This document shows, one piece after another, positions 1 to 7,051 of a stretch of 7,051 nucleotides of DNA. The stretch lies in assembly GCA_019090295.1 (NCBI GenBank), contig JAHRWG010000105.1, forward strand, positions 1 to 7,051, given 5' to 3'. The stretch comes from Cycloclasticus sp. Lineage in GTDB: Bacteria > Pseudomonadota > Gammaproteobacteria > Methylococcales > Cycloclasticaceae. The translations under genes were made by a program, and so were the position numbers. How positions within the stretch are numbered: the first letter of the stretch is position 1; each line of letters begins with the position of its first letter. Under the pieces are notes generated by a model that worked only from the letters and a program-made list of their open reading frames with translations, did no database searches and was not told the DNA's origin.

Positions 1-65
1 AAAATAGTGCTGGCGCGTATATTTGCCTGATAAGCTGGAAAAATAAGGGCATTCCCCATTAGCCA
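1..65 (-). other. 3' flank of rnfE; possible first codons of an unrecognised gene
   Basis: This short stretch lies after the rnfE stop codon. On the minus strand two frames stay open to the window edge. One starts with ATG at 66-64, overlapping the rnfE TAA by one base (TAATG), with AAAAAGG four bases upstream. It would begin [15 protein letters not shown]. The other starts with ATG at 59-57 and would begin MGNALIFPAYQANIR. Neither looks like the N-terminus of endonuclease III (nth), the usual gene after rnfE in E. coli and Pseudomonas. A GGG/CCC stem of only three base pairs followed by TTATTTTT (about 54-38) is too weak to call a terminator. On the plus strand a frame ending in TGA at 28-30 could equally be the tail of a convergent gene. 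The content is therefore unresolved. Confidence 0.2.
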
Positions 66-749
66 TTAAGCCTTTTTAGGGACTTCGGATAAGGAAATAA
101 CCTGAGAATTTGGCTTAGAGCGCCGAGCATCAATAATGTTTTTTACCGCCACCATCAACCCTAATCCAATAAATGCACCGGGTGGTAATATTGCTAACAG
201 GAAGCCTTCATAGTTTGGAATAACGGTAAGGGTGATGTTTTTAGCCGCTTCACCAAACATAAGGTGAGCATTAGCGAAGAGTGTGCCGGAGCCTAGCACT
301 TCACGTAGAGCGCCCAATGAGACTAAGGCAAACGTAAAACCAAGGCCCATGCCAAGCCCATCAAAAAATGAGGCTAACAGAGGGTTTTTGGAAGCAAAGG
401 CTTCTGCGCGACCAATAATGGCGCAATTGGTTACAATCAGCGGAATAAAAATACCAAGAATAAGGTACAGCTCGTAAAAGAAAGCATTCATGGCCAGTTC
501 TATGGCGGTTACGATGGACGCAATAATTAAAACAAAAACAGGCAGGCGAACCTCGCTACCCACTTGGTGGCGAATTAAAGAGATGGTGGTGTTTGATAAA
601 ATTAAGGTCAAGGTGGTGGCTAAGCCGAGCCCCAAACCATTAATGAATGTGTTGCTGACCGCAAGCAGCGGGCACAGGCCTAATAAGGCAACAAATGCTT
701 GGTTATTTTCCCATAAACCATTTTTAATGATTTGTTTGTAATCATTCAT
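66..749 (-). CDS. rnfE: Rnf electron transport complex subunit E (RnfE/RsxE)
   Basis: This is an integral membrane subunit of the Rnf complex, a paralogue of RnfA and of NqrD. It has 227 residues from the chosen start, against 231 for E. coli RsxE, with about six hydrophobic segments. Conserved marks are GLW at 11-13, the [11 protein letters not shown] segment with Cys26, and IVTNC with Cys109. In the family these two cysteines, with the matching pair in RnfA, ligate a 2Fe-2S cluster inside the membrane. The ending is the family's [11 protein letters not shown] segment followed by a short charged tail. I chose the ATG at 749-747 because it puts the GLW motif exactly where E. coli RsxE has it. 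An in-frame ATG at 758-756 would add three residues (MPI) and is also possible. Either start overlaps the end of rnfG, by 8 or 17 nt. It is the last rnf gene of the operon. Confidence 0.96.
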   Translation of the reverse strand: MNDYKQIIKNGLWENNQAFVALLGLCPLLAVSNTFINGLGLGLATTLTLILSNTTISLIRHQVGSEVRLPVFVLIIASIVTAIELAMNAFFYELYLILGIFIPLIVTNCAIIGRAEAFASKNPLLASFFDGLGMGLGFTFALVSLGALREVLGSGTLFANAHLMFGEAAKNITLTVIPNYEGFLLAILPPGAFIGLGLMVAVKNIIDARRSKPNSQVISLSEVPKKA

Positions 750-1371
750 TATTGGCATCCGTTAGTAAGGCCCTATTAGCTTGGTAATACTTTAACGTGT
801 TTAAGACAGCTTTCACAATGGCTCTAGGCGTAATGGTTGCACCGGTAAACTGGTCAAACTGGCCGCCATCACGTTTAACAGCCCAGCCACTTAAAGGCGG
901 TTGTTGAAGTGAAAGACCATTAAAGGAGTAAATCCAGTCACTTTTATGGCTTTCAATACCATCACCTAGACCGGGTGTCTCATGGTGTGAAACCACTCGA
1001 ACACCCAATAACGAACCGTCTTTTTTAATGGCGACCAGTAGCTTAATAGAGCCATTGTAGCCATCGGCTGATAGGGGCGAGGCAATAATAGCGATAAGCT
1101 CATTATTCTTAAAAGCCTTATAGAGTGTAACTGGGCGGTTATCCGGTGCGAGTAGCGGGTCAGACACCTGTACGCTACTGTTTAAGAAGTCATTATCGTG
1201 GAGGTTATTGGGAACAATTTCACGTAATGTTTTGGTTATAAACTGACGCTCATTTTCAATGATTCTGTCTTCTGTCACCGAGTGGGTTAAAGACACGAGG
1301 CCAATACCAATAAATGAGAACAAGCCGAGAATGCTGGCTGCACGAAGAACTGGTTTACTAAGTATTGACAT
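742..1371 (-). CDS. rnfG: Rnf electron transport complex subunit G (RnfG/RsxG), covalent FMN protein
   Basis: RnfG is the membrane-anchored flavoprotein subunit, a relative of NqrC. A single hydrophobic helix at about residues 8-28 anchors it, and the FMN-binding domain lies on the periplasmic side. Seen here are the [12 protein letters not shown] motif (from about residue 129), WAVKRDGG (about 163-170) and [11 protein letters not shown]. In the family the last Thr of TGAT (Thr179 here) carries FMN through a phosphoester bond made by the flavin transferase ApbE. No apbE is in the window. The length is 209 residues from the ATG at 1371-1369, against 206 in E. coli. That start leaves one base after the rnfD stop and begins directly before the anchor helix. 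The open frame continues upstream to 1413 with two earlier ATGs. Those would add 5 or 14 residues inside rnfD without family support. No strong ribosome binding site is visible, so coupling to rnfD translation is likely. Confidence 0.95.
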   Translation of the reverse strand: MSILSKPVLRAASILGLFSFIGIGLVSLTHSVTEDRIIENERQFITKTLREIVPNNLHDNDFLNSSVQVSDPLLAPDNRPVTLYKAFKNNELIAIIASPLSADGYNGSIKLLVAIKKDGSLLGVRVVSHHETPGLGDGIESHKSDWIYSFNGLSLQQPPLSGWAVKRDGGQFDQFTGATITPRAIVKAVLNTLKYYQANRALLTDANNE

Positions 1372-1372
1372 G

Positions 1373-2410
1373 TTATTTTTGCCCATAAACTCGAGGTTGA
1401 GTGTACTGATCAATAAGCGGTACAGCCATATTCATTAGGATAACAGCAAATGCTATCCCCTCAGGGTACCCACCCCAGGTTCTAATAATATAGGTTAAAA
1501 GGCCAATAAGAAGGCCGAAAATAAATCGCCCTTTAACGGTAGTGGATGCCGTGACCGGGTCAGTTGCAATGAAAAAAGCACCGAGCATCGCGCCACCACT
1601 CAGTAAGTGAAACAGTGGTGAGGGTGCTGAACTGGGCTCGAGCAAATAGGTGAGCATGCTGCAAGCAAAAAGGCCGAGTAAAACCCCTAAAGGTATTTGC
1701 CAGCTAATGACTCGCTTAGCTAATAACGTTATGCCGCCAATAAAGTAAGCAATAGCTACCCACTGCCAACCTTCGCCTGCTAGGCTGCCAAAAACATGGT
1801 TTGCTTGCACCTCTTGGACGGTCAGGTTCAAGTTTAACTGTGTTTTCATTTGGTCTAAAGGCGTGGCGGCCGTGATGCCATCAAGCAAGCTTTGCAGCGG
1901 TGTGTTGTCTGATATTGGTGAAAAAACAAGAGATACCACGTCTGCGATACTAAGACCGTCAGGGATGAGGCTAGCGGGTAACACCCAAACCGTCATGCTT
2001 TTAGGAAATGAAACAATGAGAACAGCAAAGGCAATCATGGCAGGGTTAAAGGGGTTATAACCTAGCCCACCATAAAGGTGCTTAGTGATAATGATGGCAA
2101 TAATGGCACCGATAAAAGGAATCCACCAAGGCGCGATGGTTGGTAAAGCAAGCGCTAGGAGAAGCCCGGTTACTAGAGCGCTGAAATCCATGAGCGTGGG
2201 GATAATAGGGCGGCCCCTGCAAGCCAACATTAGGGCTTCTGCCATGATGGCTGTACTAACGCAAATAATGATGTTGAATAGGACGCCGTAACCAAACTGC
2301 CAAATCATTGTGACGCTACCAGGCACTAAGGCGATAAGTACCCACAGCATTATTCGCTGGACACTATTTTGTGGGGCGATAAATGGGCTGCTAGAGGTAG
2401 AAAATTGCAC
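1373..2410 (-). CDS. rnfD: Rnf electron transport complex subunit D (RnfD/RsxD), covalent FMN membrane protein
   Basis: RnfD is a polytopic membrane subunit homologous to NqrB, with 345 residues against 352 in E. coli and many hydrophobic helices throughout. Conserved blocks include SSPFIAPQNSV near the N-terminus, YGGLGYNPFNPAM (about 113-125), LDGITAATPLDQMKT (176-190), LLSGGAMLGAFFIATDPVTAS (from about 269) and a C-terminal PRVYG. Thr183 in AATPLD matches the threonine that carries covalent FMN in the family (Thr187 in E. coli). The start codon is GTG (2410-2408), two bases after the rnfC stop. It aligns with the start of E. coli RsxD, and only a weak GAG element stands about eight bases upstream. 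The gene is in operon with rnfC upstream and rnfG one base downstream. In the complex it is thought to take part in electron transfer across the membrane and ion translocation. Confidence 0.96.
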   Translation of the reverse strand: MQFSTSSSPFIAPQNSVQRIMLWVLIALVPGSVTMIWQFGYGVLFNIIICVSTAIMAEALMLACRGRPIIPTLMDFSALVTGLLLALALPTIAPWWIPFIGAIIAIIITKHLYGGLGYNPFNPAMIAFAVLIVSFPKSMTVWVLPASLIPDGLSIADVVSLVFSPISDNTPLQSLLDGITAATPLDQMKTQLNLNLTVQEVQANHVFGSLAGEGWQWVAIAYFIGGITLLAKRVISWQIPLGVLLGLFACSMLTYLLEPSSAPSPLFHLLSGGAMLGAFFIATDPVTASTTVKGRFIFGLLIGLLTYIIRTWGGYPEGIAFAVILMNMAVPLIDQYTQPRVYGQK

Positions 2411-2412
2411 GT

Positions 2413-3927
2413 TTAAGTCTCGCTACTTGGTATGGTTGTTTTTGCTACCGTGGTATCCACGTCATCCTTTACAGGTTTACTTTTTAAGGCGGCTTTCTTT
2501 TTACGTGATTTTTCAGCACGCTCGGCCTTATCTCTTGCTATACGAGCTTCCCGGGCTTCAAAACGAATCCTTGCCGTATCGGATTGCTGCTTTTCGTGTT
2601 GCTGGGCTTTAAGCATGCTTTTGGCATAACGGAAGTGCTGAACTAAAGGGATATGACTGGGGCAAGCGATGTCACAACTACCACATTCAATACAATCTAA
2701 TAAGTTAAAGCTAGCGGCTTTGTCCAGCTGATCGGAACGACTATGCCAATAAAGTTGTTGAGGCAATAAGGATACAGGGCAGACACTGGCACACTCGCCA
2801 CATCGAATACAGGGCATCGCTTGCTTGTGAGTCACAACTTCCTCTTTACTGGCCACTAATACGCAATTACTGGCCTTAATAAGTGGAATCTCATCGCTGG
2901 ATAAGGCGAAGCCCATCATAGGGCCTCCCGCTATTAACCGTTCTGCTTGCTGGGTATAGCCATGACAAACATCGATAAGCTGACTGATAGGAGTGCCGAT
3001 ACGGGCTTCTAAGTTTTTAGGTGTTGAAACACCATCACCAGTAACCGTTACCACCCTTGATGTGAGCACCTTCCCTTTAACAACAGCCTGTTGAATTGCG
3101 TAAACCGTTCCAACGTTTATGCATACGATACCAATATTGGCTGGAATCTTTCCACTAGGAACTTCTCTTCCTGTTAATGTTTGAATTAGTTGCTTTTCGC
3201 CACCAGTTGGATAAATAGTAGGTATCTGAACGACTTGAATGGCTTCATTGTTATGGTCTGACAATGTTTTTGTGAGGTGAGCAAAGGTAAGCTCGGCATG
3301 ATCCTCAATGGCTAAAATAGCCTTTTTTGCTCCCAACATGTGGAGCAAAATTTCGATTCCCTCTGTGACACATTGGGCTCGCTCCATTAGCAGGCTGTTA
3401 TCACAGGAGATATAGGGCTCGCATTCTGCACCGTTTAAAATGAGTGTGTGAATATTCCAGTCATGACTATGGTTGTCTATTTTTATGTAGGAGGGAAAGG
3501 CTGCGCCTCCTAAACCAACAATGCCAGCATCGTGCACAATGTTAACCAATTCCAAAATAGATAACTGTCGAAAGTCAGCATGGCTATGGGCTTCAACTTC
3601 TTGGTCTAAACCATCCGTTTTAATACTGATTGACTGGCAGCTCAGCCCAGAAGGGTGTGGAAATAACTGCTCTGAAATATCGCTAATAACCCCAGAGCTT
3701 GATGCGTGAATGGGTGCGCTAACAAAGCCATCTGCTTCGGCAATTTTTTGCCCACGTAAGACATGTTCGCCCACTGCTACCAGTGGTTTGGCAGGGTTCC
3801 CAATATGCTGCCGTAAGGGGTAAACTAGCGTACTAGGAACGGGAGCCGTTTCAATGGCAACCGGTGATGAATCGTTTTTGTGCTCTGCTAGGGCAGGCAA
3901 ACCCCCTTTGAATGACCATAACTTCAT
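2413..3927 (-). CDS. rnfC: Rnf electron transport complex subunit C (RnfC/RsxC), NADH- and Fe-S-binding
   Basis: RnfC is the peripheral cytoplasmic subunit that exchanges electrons with NADH. It has no membrane helix. Domains in order are an N-terminal barrel-sandwich region (about 30-105), a flavin/NADH-binding region related to NuoF/Nqo1 with [12 protein letters not shown] at 138-149 and [10 protein letters not shown] at about 165-174, an SLBB-like region (about 260-330), and two ferredoxin-type 4Fe-4S motifs with Cys373/376/379/383 and Cys412/415/418/422. A charged, Arg/Lys/Ala-rich tail follows from about 440 to 504. The length of 504 is near the Rhodobacter capsulatus protein but well below E. 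coli RsxC (740), which has a long Ala-rich repeat tail. The ATG overlaps the rnfB stop by four bases (ATGA), and an AAGGTGAG element at 3940-3933 is the clearest ribosome binding site in the operon. The stop lies two bases before rnfD. Confidence 0.97.
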   Translation of the reverse strand: MKLWSFKGGLPALAEHKNDSSPVAIETAPVPSTLVYPLRQHIGNPAKPLVAVGEHVLRGQKIAEADGFVSAPIHASSSGVISDISEQLFPHPSGLSCQSISIKTDGLDQEVEAHSHADFRQLSILELVNIVHDAGIVGLGGAAFPSYIKIDNHSHDWNIHTLILNGAECEPYISCDNSLLMERAQCVTEGIEILLHMLGAKKAILAIEDHAELTFAHLTKTLSDHNNEAIQVVQIPTIYPTGGEKQLIQTLTGREVPSGKIPANIGIVCINVGTVYAIQQAVVKGKVLTSRVVTVTGDGVSTPKNLEARIGTPISQLIDVCHGYTQQAERLIAGGPMMGFALSSDEIPLIKASNCVLVASKEEVVTHKQAMPCIRCGECASVCPVSLLPQQLYWHSRSDQLDKAASFNLLDCIECGSCDIACPSHIPLVQHFRYAKSMLKAQQHEKQQSDTARIRFEAREARIARDKAERAEKSRKKKAALKSKPVKDDVDTTVAKTTIPSSET

Positions 3928-4472
3928 GATGGCTCACCTTGGTTCGAAGAGGTGGGCTTTTCCCAGGTCCATAGGGGTATGGTTTTAGCAATGGGGTGCA
4001 TGGTGATGCATTCGACTGGGCAAGGTGGGATGCATAGCTCACACCCTGTGCATTCAGATTCTATAATGGTATGCATTTGCTTAGGTGCGCCTAAAATAGC
4101 ATCAACAGGGCACGCTTGAATGCATAGTTTGCAGCCAATACAGGTTTGCTCGTCAATAAAGGCCAGCATTTTTTCTTTCTTAACACCATTCTCTTCATTA
4201 AGTGGTAGTGGTTCAACACCAAGTAAGTCCGCGATAGCAGCAATGCCAGCCTCTCCGCCAGGGGGGCACTGGTTAATGTTGGCCTCGCCATTTGCAATGG
4301 CTTGAGCATAAGGTTTACACCCAGGGAAACTGCATTGGCCACATTGAGTTTGCGGTAACAACGCATCAATTTGGTCGACAATGGGATTACCTTTTACTTT
4401 AAAGCGTATGGCAGCATAGCCCAACAAGGCACCGAGTAAAGCAAATAACAGAATAAGGCTAATAAAGGACAT
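3924..4472 (-). CDS. rnfB: Rnf electron transport complex subunit B (RnfB/RsxB), Fe-S protein
   Basis: RnfB is the iron-sulfur subunit thought to exchange electrons with ferredoxin on the cytoplasmic face. It has 182 residues against 192 in E. coli. An N-terminal hydrophobic helix (about 3-23) anchors it. A four-cysteine Fe-S domain follows with Cys44, Cys47, Cys52 and Cys69 ([10 protein letters not shown] and QCPPGG). Two ferredoxin-type 4Fe-4S motifs come next, Cys111/114/117/121 and Cys141/144/147/151. All twelve expected ligands are present, and there is an additional Cys155. The tail is short (about 160-182). The start lies two bases after the rnfA stop with no visible ribosome binding site, which suggests coupled translation. 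The stop overlaps the rnfC ATG. Confidence 0.97.
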   Translation of the reverse strand: MSFISLILLFALLGALLGYAAIRFKVKGNPIVDQIDALLPQTQCGQCSFPGCKPYAQAIANGEANINQCPPGGEAGIAAIADLLGVEPLPLNEENGVKKEKMLAFIDEQTCIGCKLCIQACPVDAILGAPKQMHTIIESECTGCELCIPPCPVECITMHPIAKTIPLWTWEKPTSSNQGEPS

Positions 4473-4474
4473 GG

Positions 4475-5056
4475 TTAAAATTTTACTAAGCCAGAAAAGC
4501 CCATAAATGCAACAGACATTAAGCCAGCGGTAATAAGAGCAATAGCATTCCCTTTAAAGGGGAGAGGGACATCGGAAACAGCAATGCGCTCTCGTATGCT
4601 AGAAAATAAAATCAGCACTAAAGTGAAGCCGATAGCCGCGCCAAAGCCATACAGCGCTGATTGAACAAAACCATGCGCTTCTTGAATGTTTAATAGTGCA
4701 ACGCCTAGCACAGCGCAATTAGTGGTAATCAGCGGTAAATAAATGCCTAATACTTGATAGAGCAATGGGCTTGTCTTGTGGACGATGGCTTCAGTTACTT
4801 GAACGACCACCGCAATGACGACAATGAACGTAATGGTTCGTAAGTACTCTAAGTCTAGGGGCAATAACAGGTATTGGTTGGCAAGGTAACTACAAATAGA
4901 TGAAAGCGTTAGGACAAAAGTAGTTGCTAAACCCATGCCCATGGCTGTTTCTAGCTTATTTGAGACACCCATAAAGGGGCATAAGCCAAGAAATTTGACC
5001 AGCACAAAATTGTTAACCAGTATTGTGCTAACTAAGATGAGTAGGTATTCAGACAT
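4475..5056 (-). CDS. rnfA: Rnf electron transport complex subunit A (RnfA/RsxA)
   Basis: RnfA is an integral membrane subunit, paralogous to RnfE and homologous to NqrE. It has 193 residues, the same as E. coli RsxA, and matches it closely along its whole length. About six hydrophobic helices are visible. Conserved motifs are [11 protein letters not shown] with Cys26, [12 protein letters not shown] with Cys114, [11 protein letters not shown] near 153-163 and the end [10 protein letters not shown]. Cys26 and Cys114 correspond to the ligands of the membrane-embedded 2Fe-2S cluster shared with RnfE. The ATG at 5056-5054 is the only reasonable start, because an in-frame TGA stands at 5074-5072. 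No Shine-Dalgarno sequence precedes it. The upstream bases are almost all A and T. This is the first gene of the rnf operon, downstream of a predicted promoter at 5148-5176. Confidence 0.97.
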   Translation of the reverse strand: MSEYLLILVSTILVNNFVLVKFLGLCPFMGVSNKLETAMGMGLATTFVLTLSSICSYLANQYLLLPLDLEYLRTITFIVVIAVVVQVTEAIVHKTSPLLYQVLGIYLPLITTNCAVLGVALLNIQEAHGFVQSALYGFGAAIGFTLVLILFSSIRERIAVSDVPLPFKGNAIALITAGLMSVAFMGFSGLVKF

Positions 5057-5107
5057 TGTGAAATAAAATGTTCATTTATACGTTATTAATCGTTTATTGA
5101 TATAACT

Positions 5108-5141
5108 TTATGGAATAAAAAAGCAGTTTCATATTCCATAA
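5108..5141. repeat. Perfect 9-bp inverted repeat in the metG-rnfA intergenic region
   Basis: TTATGGAAT at 5108-5116 and ATTCCATAA at 5133-5141 are exact reverse complements separated by 16 bp. On the minus strand the first arm begins six bases after the predicted -10 hexamer, so the repeat would span about +1 to +34 of the rnf transcript. It could be a dyad site for a dimeric regulator, a 5' leader hairpin, or a weak end signal for metG. No T-run follows the second arm on the minus strand; the run of six Ts is inside the loop. An intrinsic terminator is therefore unlikely. I do not recognise the half-site as a known regulator motif. Confidence 0.6.
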
Positions 5142-5147
5142 GACGCG

Positions 5148-5176
5148 ATTTTAATGTTTTTATGAACAGGCATCAA
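5148..5176 (-). promoter_or_regulatory. Predicted sigma70-type promoter for the rnf operon
   Basis: On the minus strand TTGATG (5176-5171) is followed by a 17-bp spacer and TAAAAT (5153-5148). The -35 matches four of six consensus bases and the -10 five of six, with ideal spacing. Transcription would begin near 5141 and leave a leader of about 85 nt before rnfA. The -35 box starts only one base after the metG stop codon. This is a prediction by eye in AT-rich DNA, so chance matches are possible, but spacing and location both fit. Confidence 0.5.
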
Positions 5177-5177
5177 G

Positions 5178-7051
5178 TTATTTGACAGGCATGCCGGGTT
5201 TTGCTCCCTGATCTGGGGCCAGTAACCAAATATCATCCCCTCCAGGTCCAGCGGCTAAAACCATGCCTTCTGATACACCAAAGCGCATTTTACGGGGCTT
5301 AAGGTTGGCGACCATAATAGTGAGTCGGCCCTCAAGTTGCTCAGGGGAATACGCTGACTTTATACCAGCCAATACTTGGCGAGTCTCATCACCTAAGCTT
5401 AATGTTAAGCGTAATAGTTTTTCCGCCCCCTCAATGTGCTCTGCTTTTTCTATTTTTGCTACGCGTAAGTCAACTTTTGCAAAATCTTCAAACTCAATTA
5501 AGTTGGGTTCGGTTTCTTTTGCGCTAACCTTAGGTGTTTTTTTGTTACCGTTGCTAGTGGGTTTCTTTTCAAGGCTTTCTTTTGAGGCCTCAATCAAGGC
5601 ATCAAGTTTGTCTTTGTCTACACGGGTCAATAAGGGTTTAAACTTATTAATGGTGTGGTTGGTTAAGGGGGACCATTGATCGGGCCAGCCCATGCTATCG
5701 ACATTTAAAAAAGCTTCGGCTTTAGTGACCATCTCAGGCACAACGGGTTTTAGGTACGCAGCAATGATATAAAATAAGTTAATAGCGACACTGCACGATG
5801 CGTGAAGCTCAGCGTCTTGCCCATCTTGCTTGGCCAATACCCAAGGTTCTTTTTCGTCAATGTATTGGTTGGCCTTGTCAGCAAGTGTTGAAATGCTGCG
5901 CATGGCCTTGCTGTACTCTCGATTCTCATAGAGCTCTGCAATGGACGTGCTGGCGTCAACAAACTCCGCAAATAAAGCAGGCTCACTGCAGACAGGCGCT
6001 AGCGTCCCATCAAAGCGCTTTTTAATAAAGCCACTGCAACGGCTGGCAATATTAACCACTTTATTCACAAGGTCGGTGTTAACGCGTTGACTAAAATCTT
6101 CAAAATTAAGGTCAATATCTTCAATGCGATTGCTAAGCTTTGCAGCAAAATAATACCGCAGGTACTCTGGATTTAAGTGGTCTAAATAAGTACGAGCCTT
6201 AATGAAAGTGCCGCGAGACTTTGACATTTTTTCACCATTGACGGTGAGAAAGCCATGTGCATAAATAGCAGTAGGTGTTCTAAATCCAGCGCCCATTAAC
6301 ATGGCGGGCCAAAATAAAGCGTGAAAGTAAACAATATCCTTGCCAATAAAATGATAAAGCTCGGCAGTGCTATCCTTTGCCCAGTATTGATCAAAGTTGA
6401 GGCCGCGATCATTGCATAATTTTTTGAAACTGCCCATATAGCCAACAGGTGCGTCCAGCCAGACATAAAAGAATTTTCCAGGTGCATCTGGTATTTGGAA
6501 ACCAAAATAAGGTGCATCTCTAGAGATATCCCAATCTTGCAAGCCAGTTTCAAACCACTCACTTAGTTTATTGGCTACTTGCTCTTGTAAATGGCCGGAG
6601 CGAGTCCATTCTTGTAATAATGCTTCGAAGTCGGCTAATTTAAAGAAATAATGCTCAGAATCTTTCTCTATAGGGGTTTCGCCAGAAACGGCAGAAATAG
6701 GATTAATTAAATCGGTCGGGGAGTAAGTAGAACTGCATACTTCACAGTTATCGCCATATTGGTCCGCGGCGCCACACTTAGGGCACTCGCCTTTGATAAA
6801 GCGGTCAGGTAAAAACATGTTTTTAACCGGGTCGTAAGCCTGTGTGATCGTTTTACGGTCGATATGGCCTTGCTTTTTTAATCGGTTATAAATAAGCTCA
6901 GAAAATGATCGAGTCTCATCAGAGTGAGTGCTATAAAAGTTGTCAAAACCTATGTTAAAGTCGTTAAAGTCTGCGTTATGGTCTGTCCATGTATCGGCAA
7001 TGAGTTTTTCTGGTGGGATACCCTCTTGCTGCGCTCGAAGCATAATAGGTG
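5178..7051 (-). CDS. metG: Methionyl-tRNA synthetase, 5'-truncated by the window edge
   Basis: MetG is the cytoplasmic enzyme that charges tRNA-Met with methionine using ATP. The frame runs off the window end. The codons for Pro-Ile before Met at 7043 match the TPIML segment at about residues 57-61 of E. coli MetG, so that Met is internal and about 57-58 residues, including the HIGH-type motif, lie outside. Numbered from Met7043, the visible 621 residues hold a zinc knuckle with Cys87, Cys90, Cys100 and Cys103, the catalytic-core segments [19 protein letters not shown] and [11 protein letters not shown] (about 177-241), the KMSKS loop at 272-276, an anticodon-binding helical domain (about 310-480), a Lys/Ser/Thr-rich linker (about 486-513), and a C-terminal Trbp111-like tRNA-binding domain (514-621) of the type that dimerises the enzyme. 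The total length would be near the 677 of E. coli. No clear terminator follows the stop. Confidence 0.97.
   Translation of the reverse strand, partial: PIMLRAQQEGIPPEKLIADTWTDHNADFNDFNIGFDNFYSTHSDETRSFSELIYNRLKKQGHIDRKTITQAYDPVKNMFLPDRFIKGECPKCGAADQYGDNCEVCSSTYSPTDLINPISAVSGETPIEKDSEHYFFKLADFEALLQEWTRSGHLQEQVANKLSEWFETGLQDWDISRDAPYFGFQIPDAPGKFFYVWLDAPVGYMGSFKKLCNDRGLNFDQYWAKDSTAELYHFIGKDIVYFHALFWPAMLMGAGFRTPTAIYAHGFLTVNGEKMSKSRGTFIKARTYLDHLNPEYLRYYFAAKLSNRIEDIDLNFEDFSQRVNTDLVNKVVNIASRCSGFIKKRFDGTLAPVCSEPALFAEFVDASTSIAELYENREYSKAMRSISTLADKANQYIDEKEPWVLAKQDGQDAELHASCSVAINLFYIIAAYLKPVVPEMVTKAEAFLNVDSMGWPDQWSPLTNHTINKFKPLLTRVDKDKLDALIEASKESLEKKPTSNGNKKTPKVSAKETEPNLIEFEDFAKVDLRVAKIEKAEHIEGAEKLLRLTLSLGDETRQVLAGIKSAYSPEQLEGRLTIMVANLKPRKMRFGVSEGMVLAAGPGGDDIWLLAPDQGAKPGMPVK

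Noticed and set aside
1372..1413. The longer rnfG reading frame beginning at 1413
   Set aside because: The extra 14 residues lie inside rnfD, have no ribosome binding site and no counterpart in E. coli RnfG. The ATG at 1371 gives the family length.
2310..2612. A 100-codon open frame on the plus strand across the rnfC-rnfD junction
   Set aside because: It is antisense to the conserved N-terminus of RnfD and the tail of RnfC, with no recognisable product.
3851..4381. Minus-strand frames of 63 and 96 codons inside rnfB and at the rnfB-rnfC junction
   Set aside because: They are out-of-frame readings of rnfB and of the start of rnfC, whose true frames carry all the expected Fe-S cysteines.
5059..5076. 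A possible CRP-like site near the rnfA start (TGTGA and GTTCA on the plus strand)
   Set aside because: The half-sites are eight rather than six bases apart, the second is a poor match, and the site would lie within the transcribed leader.
5070..5168. A 7-bp inverted match, ATGAACA/TGTTCAT, at the two ends of the intergenic region
   Set aside because: Seven AT-rich bases about 85 bp apart are expected by chance, and flanking bases do not extend the match.
5263..5679. A 138-codon open frame on the plus strand
   Set aside because: It lies wholly antisense to the conserved C-terminal part of metG, its translation resembles no family I know, and it has the low-complexity Ser/Arg/Leu look of an antisense shadow.
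1..7051. CRISPR arrays, tRNA or rRNA genes, insertion sequences, phage or defence genes
   Set aside because: None was seen. Coding regions fill nearly the whole window and no direct repeat series, tRNA-like fold or transposase was found.

Overview
The window is one stretch of a gammaproteobacterial chromosome with every recognised gene on the minus strand. Read in the direction of transcription (high to low coordinates) the order is metG (5' end outside the window), a 121-bp intergenic region, then rnfA-rnfB-rnfC-rnfD-rnfG-rnfE. The gene order ABCDGE, the close similarity of each product to the E. coli Rsx/Rnf proteins, and a zinc-type MetG with a C-terminal tRNA-binding domain point to Gammaproteobacteria. 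Moderate GC content and the metG-rnf neighbourhood fit an aquatic or marine lineage of the Pseudomonas/Oceanospirillum kind, but I cannot name the genus from the sequence.

Layout. 5178-7051: methionyl-tRNA synthetase, lacking about the first 57-58 residues. 5057-5177: intergenic region with a sigma70-like promoter directed at rnfA (TTGATG, 17-bp spacer, TAAAAT), a perfect 9-bp inverted repeat at the predicted transcription start, and an AT-rich leader with no evident Shine-Dalgarno sequence. 66-5056: six rnf genes packed with 1-2 nt gaps or short overlaps, which is a classic translationally coupled operon. 1-65: the 3' flank of rnfE. It holds at most the first codons of another gene that I do not recognise.

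How the genes work together. The rnf products form one membrane complex. RnfB (three predicted 4Fe-4S clusters on a membrane anchor) and RnfC (NADH/FMN module plus two 4Fe-4S clusters) are on the cytoplasmic face. RnfA and RnfE are paralogous six-helix membrane subunits that carry the conserved cysteines of the intramembrane 2Fe-2S cluster. RnfD and RnfG carry covalent FMN on threonine. The complex couples electron transfer between NADH and ferredoxin-like acceptors to ion movement. In E. coli the equivalent Rsx complex keeps SoxR reduced. Which acceptor and which ion (Na+ or H+) apply here cannot be read from the sequence. metG is a housekeeping neighbour, not a functional partner.

I found no undescribed system. 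The region is an ordinary conserved core locus, and the points worth a second look are small: the inverted repeat in the rnf control region, the Shine-Dalgarno-less rnfA start, and the unidentified downstream boundary.
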